64,000 nucleotides of DNA from a virus. Location: positions 1-64,000 of IMG/VR virus record IMGVR_UViG_3300032282_002939; one strand, given 5' to 3'. Below, piece after piece: positions 1 to 6,975 of this stretch. A model generated the notes under the pieces. The model ran no database searches. It had not been told where the DNA came from and saw nothing but the letters and a program-made list of their open reading frames with translations. The position numbers and the translations under genes are program-made. The stretch's first letter is position 1. Every line of letters starts with the position of its first letter.

Positions 1-891
1 CGAGAAACTTCTGATTTCGAACGTCCTTGCACTCTTGTTGTTCGCGCTCTTGACGAATTACTCGATTATCAAGACTATCCAGTAATTGCTGCCAAAAATT
101 CTACAATGAAAAGAAGGCCATTGGGTGTTGGGATTATTAATTTGGCATATTGGCTTGCAAAGAATGATCTCAACTATCAAAATATAGATCAAACTGGTCT
201 AGAGAAAATTCACCAGTTTGCAGAAGCTTGGTCTTATTATTTGATTAAAGCTTCGGCTGATTTGGCTAAAGAAAAAACTGCTATCGAACTTCTTGACAAA
301 AACAAAGAATGTAAATACAGCCTTGGTATACTTCCAATCGATACATATAAAAAAGATATTGATTCTTTAGTAAACCCAGTATATAATATGGACTGGAGCG
401 GGTTACGAAGACAATTAATAGATAGTGGTATTCGTAATTCAACATTAATGGCATTAATGCCAGCCGAAACTTCTGCACAAATTTCTAACAGCACTAATGG
501 TATTGAGCCTCCTCGTTCTCTTGTTTCTGTTAAACAAAGTAAAGATGGAGTTCTGAAACAAGTTGTTCCGGAAGTTCGTCGTCTAAAAAATAAATATGAT
601 CTTTTGTGGGATCAAAAGTCCCCAGAAGGTTACTTGAAAATTTGCGCCGTTCTTCAAAAATTTATCGATCAAGGTATTTCTGTCAACACTTCATATAATC
701 CAAAGTTTTATGAAAACGAACAAATTCCAATGAGCGAAATGATTGGGCATATGCTGATGTTTTATAAGTTTGGTGGCAAACAATTATATTATTTTAACAC
801 AGCCGATGGCGCTGGCGAAATTGATGTTCAGTTACCGGAGCTAGAAGCTGGATCACAAGACGATGAAGAATGCGATAGCTGTACTATCTAA
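1..891 (+). CDS. nrdA: Ribonucleoside-diphosphate reductase large subunit (NrdA), C-terminal part
   Basis: The frame is open from base 1, so the 5' part lies outside the window. The protein reduces ribonucleotides to deoxyribonucleotides for phage DNA synthesis. The stretch encoding RRPLGVGIINLAYWLAK is a class I NrdA signature, and the C-terminus ends in ECDSCTI, a CxxC tail like the redox-active cysteine pair of class I large subunits that is reduced by glutaredoxin or thioredoxin (a glutaredoxin gene lies at 8491). nrdB follows 18 bases downstream, as expected of an nrdAB operon. An internal ATG at 106 is not the start, because the NrdA-like sequence continues upstream of it. Confidence 0.95.
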   Translation, partial: RETSDFERPCTLVVRALDELLDYQDYPVIAAKNSTMKRRPLGVGIINLAYWLAKNDLNYQNIDQTGLEKIHQFAEAWSYYLIKASADLAKEKTAIELLDKNKECKYSLGILPIDTYKKDIDSLVNPVYNMDWSGLRRQLIDSGIRNSTLMALMPAETSAQISNSTNGIEPPRSLVSVKQSKDGVLKQVVPEVRRLKNKYDLLWDQKSPEGYLKICAVLQKFIDQGISVNTSYNPKFYENEQIPMSEMIGHMLMFYKFGGKQLYYFNTADGAGEIDVQLPELEAGSQDDEECDSCTI

Positions 892-909
892 TTATGAAAG
901 GATAGATAA

Positions 910-2019
910 ATGACTGTTTTCAACTACAAAAAACCAGAAAACATCAAAGCTTTTTTTGGCGATTCAAATGGTATCGTGAGATATGATCGTCAAAAATATC
1001 CTTTTCTAGAGAAATTAACAGAAAAACAATTAGGATTTTTCTGGCAACCACAAGAAGTAGATGTGTATCGCGACGCAAAAGATTTTAAAGATTTAACTGT
1101 TCATGAACAACACATTTTTACAGCAAATCTAAAGCGTCAAATTTTACTTGATTCTGTTCAAGGAAGAGCGCCAACTGCCGCATTTGGCCCCATTTGTTCT
1201 CTACCAGAATTAGAAACATGGATACAAACTTGGGCGTTTTCTGAAACAATTCACTCGCGTTCGTATACACATATCATTCGTAATGTATACCCAAACCCAT
1301 CAAAGGTGTTTGATGAGATGATGGATATTACTGAAATTGTTGATTGTGCTAATGATATCAGCAGGTATTATGATCAATTGATTGAAATGAATGGTGATAG
1401 AGAAAATCCCCATCAGCCATATGATTGGTATTACAATAAAAGTGATACACCCGAATACGAGCATAAAAAAACTCTTTGGCTTGCACTGATGTCAGTCAAC
1501 GTCCTTGAGGGCATCCGTTTTTACGTTAGCTTTGCTTGTTCCTGGGCATTTGCTGAAATGAAGAAAATGGAAGGTAATGCTAAGATTATCAAACTGATTT
1601 GTCGCGATGAAAATTTGCATCTGGCTGGAACACAACAGTTACTTAAGATTCTTCCTCAAGATGATCCCGATTTTATTCAAATCAAAAAGGAAACAGAACA
1701 AGAGTGTGTTGATCTGTTCAAGTCTGCTGTTGATCAGGAGAAACTATGGGCCAAATATCTGTTCAAAGACGGTTCAATGATTGGTCTTAATGAGAAACTT
1801 TTGAACGAATATATAGAGTGGATTGCAAACAAAAGAATGACAGCTATTGGTTTACCAAGTCTATATAAAGGGGGGTCAAATCCTCTGCCATGGACGCAAA
1901 AATGGATTAGTGGTAGTGATGTTCAAGTAGCGCCACAACAAACACAAATTTCTTCTTATATTTTGGGTGGAGTAAAGAAGGACGTAACCAATGAATCATT
2001 TAAAGGATTCTCTCTTTGA
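910..2019 (+). CDS. nrdB: Ribonucleoside-diphosphate reductase small subunit (NrdB, R2)
   Basis: The 369-residue R2 subunit houses the diiron-tyrosyl radical cofactor. Visible ligands include E112 and H115 with Y119 at the spacing of the radical tyrosine (ExxHxxxY), and later NVLEGIRF and CRDENLHL segments. A ribosome-binding AAAGGAT precedes the ATG. The C-terminal tail, which in R2 proteins docks on R1, ends in ESFKGFSL. The last 74 bases (1946-2019) are repeated at 3106-3179 with four synonymous differences, the footprint of a mobile endonuclease gene inserted after or into nrdB. The gene itself looks intact. Confidence 0.96.
   Translation: MTVFNYKKPENIKAFFGDSNGIVRYDRQKYPFLEKLTEKQLGFFWQPQEVDVYRDAKDFKDLTVHEQHIFTANLKRQILLDSVQGRAPTAAFGPICSLPELETWIQTWAFSETIHSRSYTHIIRNVYPNPSKVFDEMMDITEIVDCANDISRYYDQLIEMNGDRENPHQPYDWYYNKSDTPEYEHKKTLWLALMSVNVLEGIRFYVSFACSWAFAEMKKMEGNAKIIKLICRDENLHLAGTQQLLKILPQDDPDFIQIKKETEQECVDLFKSAVDQEKLWAKYLFKDGSMIGLNEKLLNEYIEWIANKRMTAIGLPSLYKGGSNPLPWTQKWISGSDVQVAPQQTQISSYILGGVKKDVTNESFKGFSL
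1946..2019 (+). repeat. nrdB 3'-end repeat, copy 1
   Basis: Direct repeat of 74 bases with 3106-3179 (70 of 74 identical by hand alignment; differences at 1989, 2013, 2016 and 2018). All four differences are synonymous. This copy supplies the end of the functional nrdB and is probably the one brought in by the mobile element. Confidence 0.9.
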
Positions 2020-3179
2020 TTTGGAGTATACCAGAAAATGAAAATATAGGGTATAAAGTTACGGTGTTACCAGACCCAGACCTTATACCCTATTGTTGTG
2101 AATATAATTGCGATTCATATATACCAAGGTTTGGAGGAGAAAAAATTGAAGGAGTTTATGTTTTAAAACACAATTTTCTTCAATTATATCAATTAGTAAA
2201 ACATTTTATAATATTTGATGGTACAGATTATATTGATATTACCCCATTTGAAGACAATAGACAATATAATTGGTTTATACCCATACAAATAAATTTATAT
2301 AATACATTTGTTCAGTCTCTCGAATGTATAAATTTACAAAAAAAACAGGAGACTGAACAAATGTATTATGTATATTGTTATATAGACCCAACAACAAATA
2401 TGCCATTTTATGTTGGAAAGGGAAAACAAAATAGAGCTTTTATTCATATCAAACATGCGAAAAAAGAACGTAAAAATAAAAATAAAACAAGATTTTTAAA
2501 TAAACTTCGACGGTTAATTGATGAAGGACACGAGCCTAAAATTATATTTCTTGCTCAAAATATTCAAGATGAAAATATTGCATATGAAATTGAAGAATCT
2601 TTTATAAAAAAACATGGAAGATTTGGCTATGAAGAAAATGGAATATTACTAAACACATGTGAGGGGTCTAGACCTCCAAATCACAAAGGTAAAACTTATG
2701 AACAAATTTATGGAGAAAAAGCGGCAGATCAAAAAGAAAAACGCCATAAATTACAATTAGAATCTGGTGGATGGTTCAAAGGAAAAAAACATACCGATGA
2801 ATCGAAAAGAAAAATATCTGATAAAACAAAGGGTAATAAAAATCCTAGATATGGGCTTACTATAAAAGGAACAGAAACCGCCGACAAAATAGGTAAGGCA
2901 AACAAAGGAAAAAAACATTATAGCCGAGCAAAACTTTTATATATAGACGGTCTTGATGTGTGTATATATACAAATGATTTGAAAGATTTTTGTAAAATTA
3001 ATAATCTATCTCATAGTACTTTTTTGTTTCAATTAGATAAAAAATGGCCAAGAAGTAAAAGAGGAAAAAACACTGGATTATTAATTAGAGAAGCGACAGA
3101 AACAGAAATTTCTTCTTATATTTTGGGTGGAGTAAAGAAGGACGTAACTAATGAATCATTTAAAGGATTCTCCCTCTAA
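2016..3179 (+). CDS. GIY-YIG homing endonuclease fused to an upstream domain and an nrdB tail copy
   Basis: A continuous frame of 387 codons starts at TTG 2016 in a TTGA overlap with the nrdB stop, with AAAGGA eight bases upstream. Residues 1-115 look like a real domain (segments such as DGTDYIDITPFEDN) of unknown function. The GIY-YIG nuclease domain begins at an internal ATG at 2361 (MYYVYCYIDP then FYVGKGK), followed by NUMOD3-like DNA-binding repeats (GWFKGKKHTDESKRKIS). The last 24 codons repeat the NrdB tail in frame, so the protein ends like NrdB. The nuclease may be made separately from ATG 2361, which has AGGAG at 2347-2351 and lies in a long hairpin. TTG use is inferred. Confidence 0.82.
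   Translation: MIWSIPENENIGYKVTVLPDPDLIPYCCEYNCDSYIPRFGGEKIEGVYVLKHNFLQLYQLVKHFIIFDGTDYIDITPFEDNRQYNWFIPIQINLYNTFVQSLECINLQKKQETEQMYYVYCYIDPTTNMPFYVGKGKQNRAFIHIKHAKKERKNKNKTRFLNKLRRLIDEGHEPKIIFLAQNIQDENIAYEIEESFIKKHGRFGYEENGILLNTCEGSRPPNHKGKTYEQIYGEKAADQKEKRHKLQLESGGWFKGKKHTDESKRKISDKTKGNKNPRYGLTIKGTETADKIGKANKGKKHYSRAKLLYIDGLDVCIYTNDLKDFCKINNLSHSTFLFQLDKKWPRSKRGKNTGLLIREATETEISSYILGGVKKDVTNESFKGFSL
2299..2369 (+). promoter_or_regulatory. Hairpin occluding the endonuclease start, with a late-promoter motif in its loop
   Basis: 2299-2319 and 2349-2369 form a perfect 21-bp inverted repeat with a 29-base loop. The right arm holds the ATG at 2361 and most of the AGGAG. The loop holds TATAAATT (2327-2334), one base off the T4 late -10 TATAAATA. 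Transcripts starting just downstream would lack the left arm and leave the start site free. This is the arrangement known for I-TevI in the T4 td intron; its function here is inferred. Confidence 0.7.
3106..3179 (+). repeat. nrdB 3'-end repeat, copy 2
   Basis: Second copy of the nrdB 3' end, in frame with the GIY-YIG reading frame and overlapping the start of the next gene (ATG 3151). The overlap suggests this is the original nrdB end, displaced by insertion of the endonuclease segment. Confidence 0.9.
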
Positions 3180-3390
3180 AATCATATTACTAGATGATAT
3201 CTATGATCTTAGAAAACAAAAAGAACAAGAACTGAGATACTACAACGAACAGTTAGAAAAACTTCAGGAAAAAATGTTCTTTGTAAGAAAAGAGATAGAG
3301 TTAACAAGTTTTATTATTGATATTATTGAAAACGAGAAAGTCACTGATATCAAAAAACTTATAGCAGAAAAAAGGAAAAGAGATGGATAA
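3151..3390 (+). CDS. Small coiled-coil protein, unknown function
   Basis: A 79-residue protein whose middle (YNEQLEKLQEKMFFVRKEIE) is a clear heptad-like, charged helix. Its ATG lies inside nrdB tail copy 2, preceded by AAGGACG. It overlaps the next gene by eight bases, so the two are probably translationally coupled. I recognise no family. Confidence 0.7.
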   Translation: MNHLKDSPSKIILLDDIYDLRKQKEQELRYYNEQLEKLQEKMFFVRKEIELTSFIIDIIENEKVTDIKKLIAEKRKRDG

Positions 3391-3559
3391 AGAATTAACT
3401 TGTGATGATTGTTATGAATCGTTTGAGATATTAACAGAATCAGATTCTCAAATTTGTTATTGTCCATTTTGTGGTTCTGAAATGGATATAAATGATTCAG
3501 AAAATGATGATAATGATGATGAAGAATGGGATGATCAGGACAATAGTAGATTCAGATAA
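3383..3559 (+). CDS. Small zinc-ribbon protein with an acidic tail
   Basis: A 58-residue protein with two cysteine pairs, TCDDC near residue 7 and CYCPFC near residue 25, the layout of a zinc ribbon, followed by a very acidic C-terminus (NDDNDDEEWDD). Such mini-ribbons are common in large phages and could bind nucleic acid or RNA polymerase, but nothing here fixes the role. The ATG overlaps the upstream stop region. Confidence 0.7.
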   Translation: MDKELTCDDCYESFEILTESDSQICYCPFCGSEMDINDSENDDNDDEEWDDQDNSRFR

Positions 3560-3597
3560 AATAAATAACGGAGAACAAATTGTGGAGTCTCCGTTAT
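3560..3597 (+). promoter_or_regulatory. Late-promoter-like motif and hairpin over the start of the GIY-YIG gene
   Basis: AATAAATA (3560-3567), a one-base variant of the T4 late -10, overlaps the left arm of a 10-bp perfect hairpin (3565-3574 with 3588-3597). The right arm contains the first two bases of the ATG at 3596. A transcript starting a few bases after the motif would lose the left arm. This is the same logic as at 2299-2369. Confidence 0.5.
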
Positions 3598-3994
3598 GTG
3601 GTTATATAATAATGAAGTGATTGACATCATTCCTGATAAAATCATAGGGTTTACCTATATAATAACAAATCTTACTAATAATAGAAAATATATCGGCAAG
3701 AAAAATTTTTACTTTTCAAAGACTAAACAGGTAAAAGGTAAGAAAAAAAGAATCAAAGTTGAATCAGATTGGCGTGATTATTTTGGTTCCAATGAAGAAT
3801 TAAAACAAGAAGTTGAAAAAATAGGGCAAGATAACTTCAAAAGAGAGATATTGAGGCTTTGTTCTTCAAAGGGCGAAATGAGTTATTTTGAGTTAAAAGA
3901 ACAGATGATTCAAGGAGTCTTAGAAAATAATGATTTCTATAATACCTGGGTTTCGGCAAAAATACACAGAAAACACTTGACCTTTCTAAAATAA
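3596..3994 (+). CDS. GIY-YIG family endonuclease, free-standing
   Basis: A 132-residue protein with a GIY-YIG core (GFTYIITN, then RKYIGKKNF) and the sequence VESDWRDYFGSNEELK, seen in short GIY-YIG-like proteins that recur in aquatic T4-like phages. It lacks the NUMOD repeats of the other endonucleases here, so it may be a resident phage nuclease rather than an active homing enzyme. The start is ATG 3596 at the edge of a hairpin; GGAG at 3584-3587 lies in the loop. Confidence 0.8.
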   Translation: MWLYNNEVIDIIPDKIIGFTYIITNLTNNRKYIGKKNFYFSKTKQVKGKKKRIKVESDWRDYFGSNEELKQEVEKIGQDNFKREILRLCSSKGEMSYFELKEQMIQGVLENNDFYNTWVSAKIHRKHLTFLK

Positions 3995-4005
3995 AGTAGT
4001 ATACT
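3977..4005 (+). promoter_or_regulatory. Sigma70-type promoter for the tRNA-Leu gene
   Basis: TTGACC (3977-3982), exactly 17 bp, then TATACT (4000-4005). The expected start, about 4012, falls just before the tRNA at 4014. It sits in the 3' end of the GIY-YIG gene. Confidence 0.75.
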
Positions 4006-4013
4006 TCTAATAT

Positions 4014-4090
4014 GCCCGTGTAGCCCAATTGGTAGAGGCGTTTGACTTAAGATCAAAGAGTTGGGAGTTCGAGTCTCTCCACGGGTACCA
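4014..4090 (+). tRNA. tRNA with UAA anticodon (Leu), short variable loop
   Basis: Cloverleaf: acceptor GCCCGTG with CACGGGT (G1-U72 wobble), anticodon stem TTTGA/TCAAA with loop CTTAAGA (anticodon TAA), T arm GGGAG/CTCTC, encoded CCA. The variable loop is only five bases (GAGTT), whereas bacterial leucine tRNAs normally carry a long variable arm. The charging identity is therefore uncertain. Confidence 0.88.
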
Positions 4091-4102
4091 AAGGGAAAAA
4101 AT

Positions 4103-4168
4103 ATGATAGAAATGTTAACCGTTTTAGGTCTAATGATCTTAGTATTAGCTAGTCTGAAAATTAAATAA
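4103..4168 (+). CDS. Possible 21-residue membrane peptide
   Basis: ATG after AAGGGA encodes a short peptide that is almost entirely hydrophobic (VLGLMILVLASL), ending in KIK. One predicted membrane helix. It lies directly behind the tRNA and could simply be chance; there is no family to support it. Confidence 0.35.
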   Translation: MIEMLTVLGLMILVLASLKIK

Positions 4169-4173
4169 AATGA

Positions 4174-4473
4174 CGTATTCTTATAAAAAACTGTAAACTT
4201 ATTTCTGAAAAAAGAAAAGGAATGTGTTCTGGGGTCGAAAATCCATTTTTTGGTAAAAAACACAAAAAAGAAAGTATGGAAAAACGAACTTTAACTAGAA
4301 AAATTAAAGGTATAAAACCATTATTTACTGGAAAAGGTTGTAAACATTACAATAATGGTGAAAAATCTATATTTTGTTTGCCTGGGTCAGAACCAATCGG
4401 GTTTGTACCAGGAAGAATAATGAAAAACATGAAAGGTGATAAAAATGCATCCTGCAAAAAATCGACCACGTAA
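4174..4473 (+). pseudogene. Remnant of a homing endonuclease (NUMOD-type DNA-binding tail)
   Basis: From 4174 the frame reads LIKNCKLISEKRKGM, then ENPFFGKKHKKESMEK and later EPIGFVPGR. These are the NUMOD3-like helix and the C-terminal G-F-V-P-G-R block of phage GIY-YIG and HNH endonucleases. No nuclease domain remains upstream and a stop lies at 4171. The end overlaps the next small gene. An expressed fragment from ATG 4222 cannot be excluded. Confidence 0.6.
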
Positions 4474-4537
4474 AGGTCGTCGTAAAATCGGTTCTTCTAA
4501 GCGTAAAGCACGCCGGTTAAACCGTCAGAAGCGATGA
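4445..4537 (+). CDS. Very basic 30-residue peptide
   Basis: ATG with AAAGGTG upstream; more than half of the residues are Arg or Lys (KGRRKIGSSKRKARRLNR). The stop overlaps the ATG of the dCMP deaminase gene (ATGA), suggesting translational coupling. Codons are richer in GC than the surroundings. It could bind RNA or DNA, or act only as a leader. No family recognised. Confidence 0.55.
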   Translation: MHPAKNRPRKGRRKIGSSKRKARRLNRQKR

Positions 4538-4965
4538 CAAACTGGGATGAAAGATTTCTTGATCTTTCCAAACATATTAGCACTTGGAGCAAAGACCCGT
4601 CAACTAAAGTCGGCGCCATTATTGTGGGCGATAGGCGGCGCGTTATTAGCATGGGTTATAATGGATTTCCTCGGGGAGTTGACGACTCACCAGATCGCTA
4701 CAATGATAGAGAAACAAAATATAAATTTGTCTGTCATGCAGAAAGAAATGCCCTTGACAATTGCAACGAGTCGGTAGTAAATGCAACCCTTTATGTATAT
4801 CCTTTACCTCCGTGTCCTGAATGTTGTAAATCAATTATTCAAAAAGGTATCTCAAAGGTTGTTCTTAAAAAATCTTCTGATACGCATTGGTACGAATCCT
4901 ATCGTACAATTTCTAAACCAATGCTTGATGAGGCTGGTATAATTTGTGAGGAATTAGAATGTTAA
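4534..4965 (+). CDS. cd: dCMP deaminase
   Basis: Converts dCMP to dUMP, feeding thymidylate synthesis. The 143-residue protein has the zinc-dependent deaminase motifs HAE (H68, E70) and PCPEC (C94, C97). The length fits a short member of the T4 Cd family. It starts in an ATGA overlap with the basic peptide gene and overlaps the dNMP kinase gene by seven bases, so the three are probably one translation-coupled unit. Confidence 0.93.
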   Translation: MTNWDERFLDLSKHISTWSKDPSTKVGAIIVGDRRRVISMGYNGFPRGVDDSPDRYNDRETKYKFVCHAERNALDNCNESVVNATLYVYPLPPCPECCKSIIQKGISKVVLKKSSDTHWYESYRTISKPMLDEAGIICEELEC

Positions 4966-5585
4966 TTGGTATGGTTGGTTTTGCTGGCTCTGGAAAGGGA
5001 ACAGTCTCTGATATTCTTGTTGGACAAGGATTTAAGAAAATGGCTTTTGCCGATCCTGTTAAAGATGCTGTTTCGGCAATCTTTGGTTGGAATAGATCTT
5101 TACTTGAGGGTGATACTAAAGAAAGTCGTGATTTTCGTGAAACATATGATCCATTTTGGGATGCAACACCACGTAAAATGTTACAGCTTATGGGAACAGA
5201 AGCTGGTAGAAATGTATTTCGTGATGATATTTGGATTCGTTCTATGGAAGCAAGAATGTCTCAATATAAAGATGTTGTGATTGCTGATGTTCGTTTTTCC
5301 AACGAAATTCAATTCATTAAATCTAAAGGTGGATTTATTGTTTGTGTAGCGCGTCAATTTCCTGAGTGGTTTGAAACTGCTAGAACACAAAATCTATTAA
5401 TGATGGACAATATTCCTTCAACACTTATGCAAACTAAATATCCAGAGGTCCATTATTCTGAATGGGCTTGGGTTGGTCATCATGTAGATTTTCTCATTGA
5501 TAACAACAGTAATCTTGATACATTGAAAATTAATGTAAAACATTGTCTTAAACAATTTTTAGGTCCTATTAAAGATGAAAGATAA
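4959..5585 (+). CDS. 1: Deoxynucleoside monophosphate kinase (T4 gp1-like)
   Basis: Phosphorylates dNMPs released from degraded host DNA or made de novo. A P-loop, GFAGSGKGT, is at residues 7-15; ADPVKDAVSAIFGW and TPRKMLQLMGTEAGR are hallmarks of the phage dNMP kinase family. 208 residues, close to T4 gp1 (241). It follows dCMP deaminase with a seven-base overlap, in keeping with a nucleotide precursor operon. Confidence 0.93.
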   Translation: MLIGMVGFAGSGKGTVSDILVGQGFKKMAFADPVKDAVSAIFGWNRSLLEGDTKESRDFRETYDPFWDATPRKMLQLMGTEAGRNVFRDDIWIRSMEARMSQYKDVVIADVRFSNEIQFIKSKGGFIVCVARQFPEWFETARTQNLLMMDNIPSTLMQTKYPEVHYSEWAWVGHHVDFLIDNNSNLDTLKINVKHCLKQFLGPIKDER

Positions 5586-5811
5586 TAAAGATTTCAGTGT
5601 ATCATCAGAACCAACTTGGTATATCTATGAACCAGGAGTTCTGTGTTGGGAAAATACACAATTTTCTATTCAATTAGAATTTGTTGGACCTCCTATATAT
5701 TATGTATTACACAAAAATAATAAAGTTGGCGTAGGTTTTACACTCAACACAGCCAAAGAAGTAGCAAAAAGTATAGCCAATGAAATGATAGAAATGGGTC
5801 TAGAAATTTAA
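5575..5811 (+). CDS. Hypothetical protein, 78 residues
   Basis: Starts within the last codons of the dNMP kinase gene. The sequence mixes aromatic beta-strand-like stretches (TWYIYEPGVLCW, PIYYVLH) with a C-terminal helix. No motif recognised. Confidence 0.65.
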   Translation: MKDNKDFSVSSEPTWYIYEPGVLCWENTQFSIQLEFVGPPIYYVLHKNNKVGVGFTLNTAKEVAKSIANEMIEMGLEI

Positions 5812-5852
5812 ATAAATAACCTATCTTTAACAACATTAGGGTGGCCCATGAA

Positions 5853-6224
5853 ATGTATTGCGGCAAGCATATTATTGTTGATTTTTGGGGAGATATAGAT
5901 TCTCGAATATTGACAGACGAAAATTTAATTAAGGAAGCTTTTATTACTGCTGCTGAAACAGCAGGAGCAACTGTTCTGGGATCAAATTGGCATCATTTTG
6001 GTGAAGGTTTTGGCGTCACAGGTGTTGTTATGTTATCAGAAAGTCATATGAGTATTCACACTTGGCCTGAACACGGTTTAGCAACAATTGATGTTTATAT
6101 GTGCGGAACCTGTGAACCAATGGACGCTGTAACAGTTCTGTCTGGGTATTTTAAACCAAATAGAATAACAACTAATGAAATATACAGAGGCGTAATGAGC
6201 GAAGCTTTTCATTTTAAGGACTGA
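5853..6224 (+). CDS. speD: S-adenosylmethionine decarboxylase proenzyme (SpeD)
   Basis: Makes decarboxylated AdoMet for spermidine synthesis. The processing site is in LSESHMSIHTWPE, where Ser64 would become the pyruvoyl group; the Cys in DVYMCGT fits the catalytic cysteine. 123 residues matches the short prokaryotic class. I chose ATG 5853 over GTG 5841 because AGGGTGG lies eight bases before the ATG, while the GTG has no spaced ribosome site. AATAAATA at 5811-5818 might be a late promoter. A second, divergent SpeD relative is at 10249. Confidence 0.93.
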   Translation: MYCGKHIIVDFWGDIDSRILTDENLIKEAFITAAETAGATVLGSNWHHFGEGFGVTGVVMLSESHMSIHTWPEHGLATIDVYMCGTCEPMDAVTVLSGYFKPNRITTNEIYRGVMSEAFHFKD

Positions 6225-6227
6225 GAC

Positions 6228-6572
6228 ATGGATTATCTTCATGGCTGTTTCTGTTCAATAGATAAAGAATGTCTTGATGTCTGTAAACAATATGGGATGG
6301 CAATAAATATGGCAAAATATGATCAAGGTGGTGGATGTTCTTGTGGGTTACAAAAACAATGTGATCCTGAGTGTCAGTGGTACACATATAATTCTAATAT
6401 GATGAAACTAGAATCATTCAAACCAAATAATGTTAAACTTGATATGAATAAAGTTAAATATGATTGGTGTTACGATGTTCTAATAAGAATTAATGAGGTT
6501 ATGCTTTCAAACAATTCTAATGAAGATAAACTCCATGCAATTGCTTGGCTTACTAAGCAAGGCTTAAAATAA
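6228..6572 (+). CDS. Cysteine-rich hypothetical protein
   Basis: 114 residues with ten or so cysteines in the first half (GCFCSIDKEC, GGGCSCGLQKQC), which suggests metal binding. The C-terminal half is helical. It follows speD by three bases. No family recognised. Confidence 0.7.
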   Translation: MDYLHGCFCSIDKECLDVCKQYGMAINMAKYDQGGGCSCGLQKQCDPECQWYTYNSNMMKLESFKPNNVKLDMNKVKYDWCYDVLIRINEVMLSNNSNEDKLHAIAWLTKQGLK

Positions 6573-6575
6573 CTA

Positions 6576-6604
6576 TTGACTATTAATTGAAATGGAATTA
6601 TAAT
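6576..6604 (+). promoter_or_regulatory. Sigma70-type promoter
   Basis: TTGACT (6576-6581), exactly 17 bp, then a perfect TATAAT (6599-6604). The predicted start, near 6611, lies inside the next small gene, so this promoter would serve the genes from 6822 onward unless that gene uses a later start. Confidence 0.65.
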
Positions 6605-6811
6605 ATGAATGTATTATGGAGAGTTTTTGCTGAAGAAAAACCAGACGACTTTCAGAATTGCATAACTAAAGCTCATAAGGGATATATTTCGGGTATGTAT
6701 GATCCCAGGGAAAAATGTTTCTTTAATACATATCCCCAGACTATGGGTGGTAATTGGAAAGAAATTCAGTGGACGGCCACACATTGGGCGCCAGTAGAAG
6801 AAATGGAATAG
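6605..6811 (+). CDS. Hypothetical protein, 68 residues
   Basis: Begins at ATG 6605, which abuts a TATAAT box; an upstream TTG at 6587 has no ribosome site. The protein (start MNVLWRVF; aromatic-rich end WTATHWAPVEE) has no motif I recognise. The ATG would only be on transcripts coming from upstream. Confidence 0.55.
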   Translation: MNVLWRVFAEEKPDDFQNCITKAHKGYISGMYDPREKCFFNTYPQTMGGNWKEIQWTATHWAPVEEME

Positions 6812-6821
6812 GAGAAGAAAT

Positions 6822-6959
6822 ATGGACAGCGTAGGTTATCTAAGAAGAAAATATGAAATCAACAAAGACAATGTTTTTCTTTCAATTGCTGACTATATTG
6901 AACAGTTGGAAAAAACTGTCAAAGAATTAGAAAAAAATCAATGTAAATGTCCTGATTAA
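6822..6959 (+). CDS. Hypothetical coiled-coil peptide, 45 residues
   Basis: ATG with AGGAGA upstream. A helical EQLEKTVKELEKN segment is followed by a CKC tail. Too short for family assignment, but the ribosome site and clean spacing support it. Confidence 0.6.
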   Translation: MDSVGYLRRKYEINKDNVFLSIADYIEQLEKTVKELEKNQCKCPD

Positions 6960-6975
6960 AATGTAAGTATTTGTC

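Noticed and set aside
2016-3179. Group I intron in nrdB
   Set aside because: T4 nrdB has one, but here nrdB is complete before the inserted segment, the segment is open reading frame almost throughout, and I could not find the paired P/Q/R/S core. A duplicated 3' end explains the layout better.
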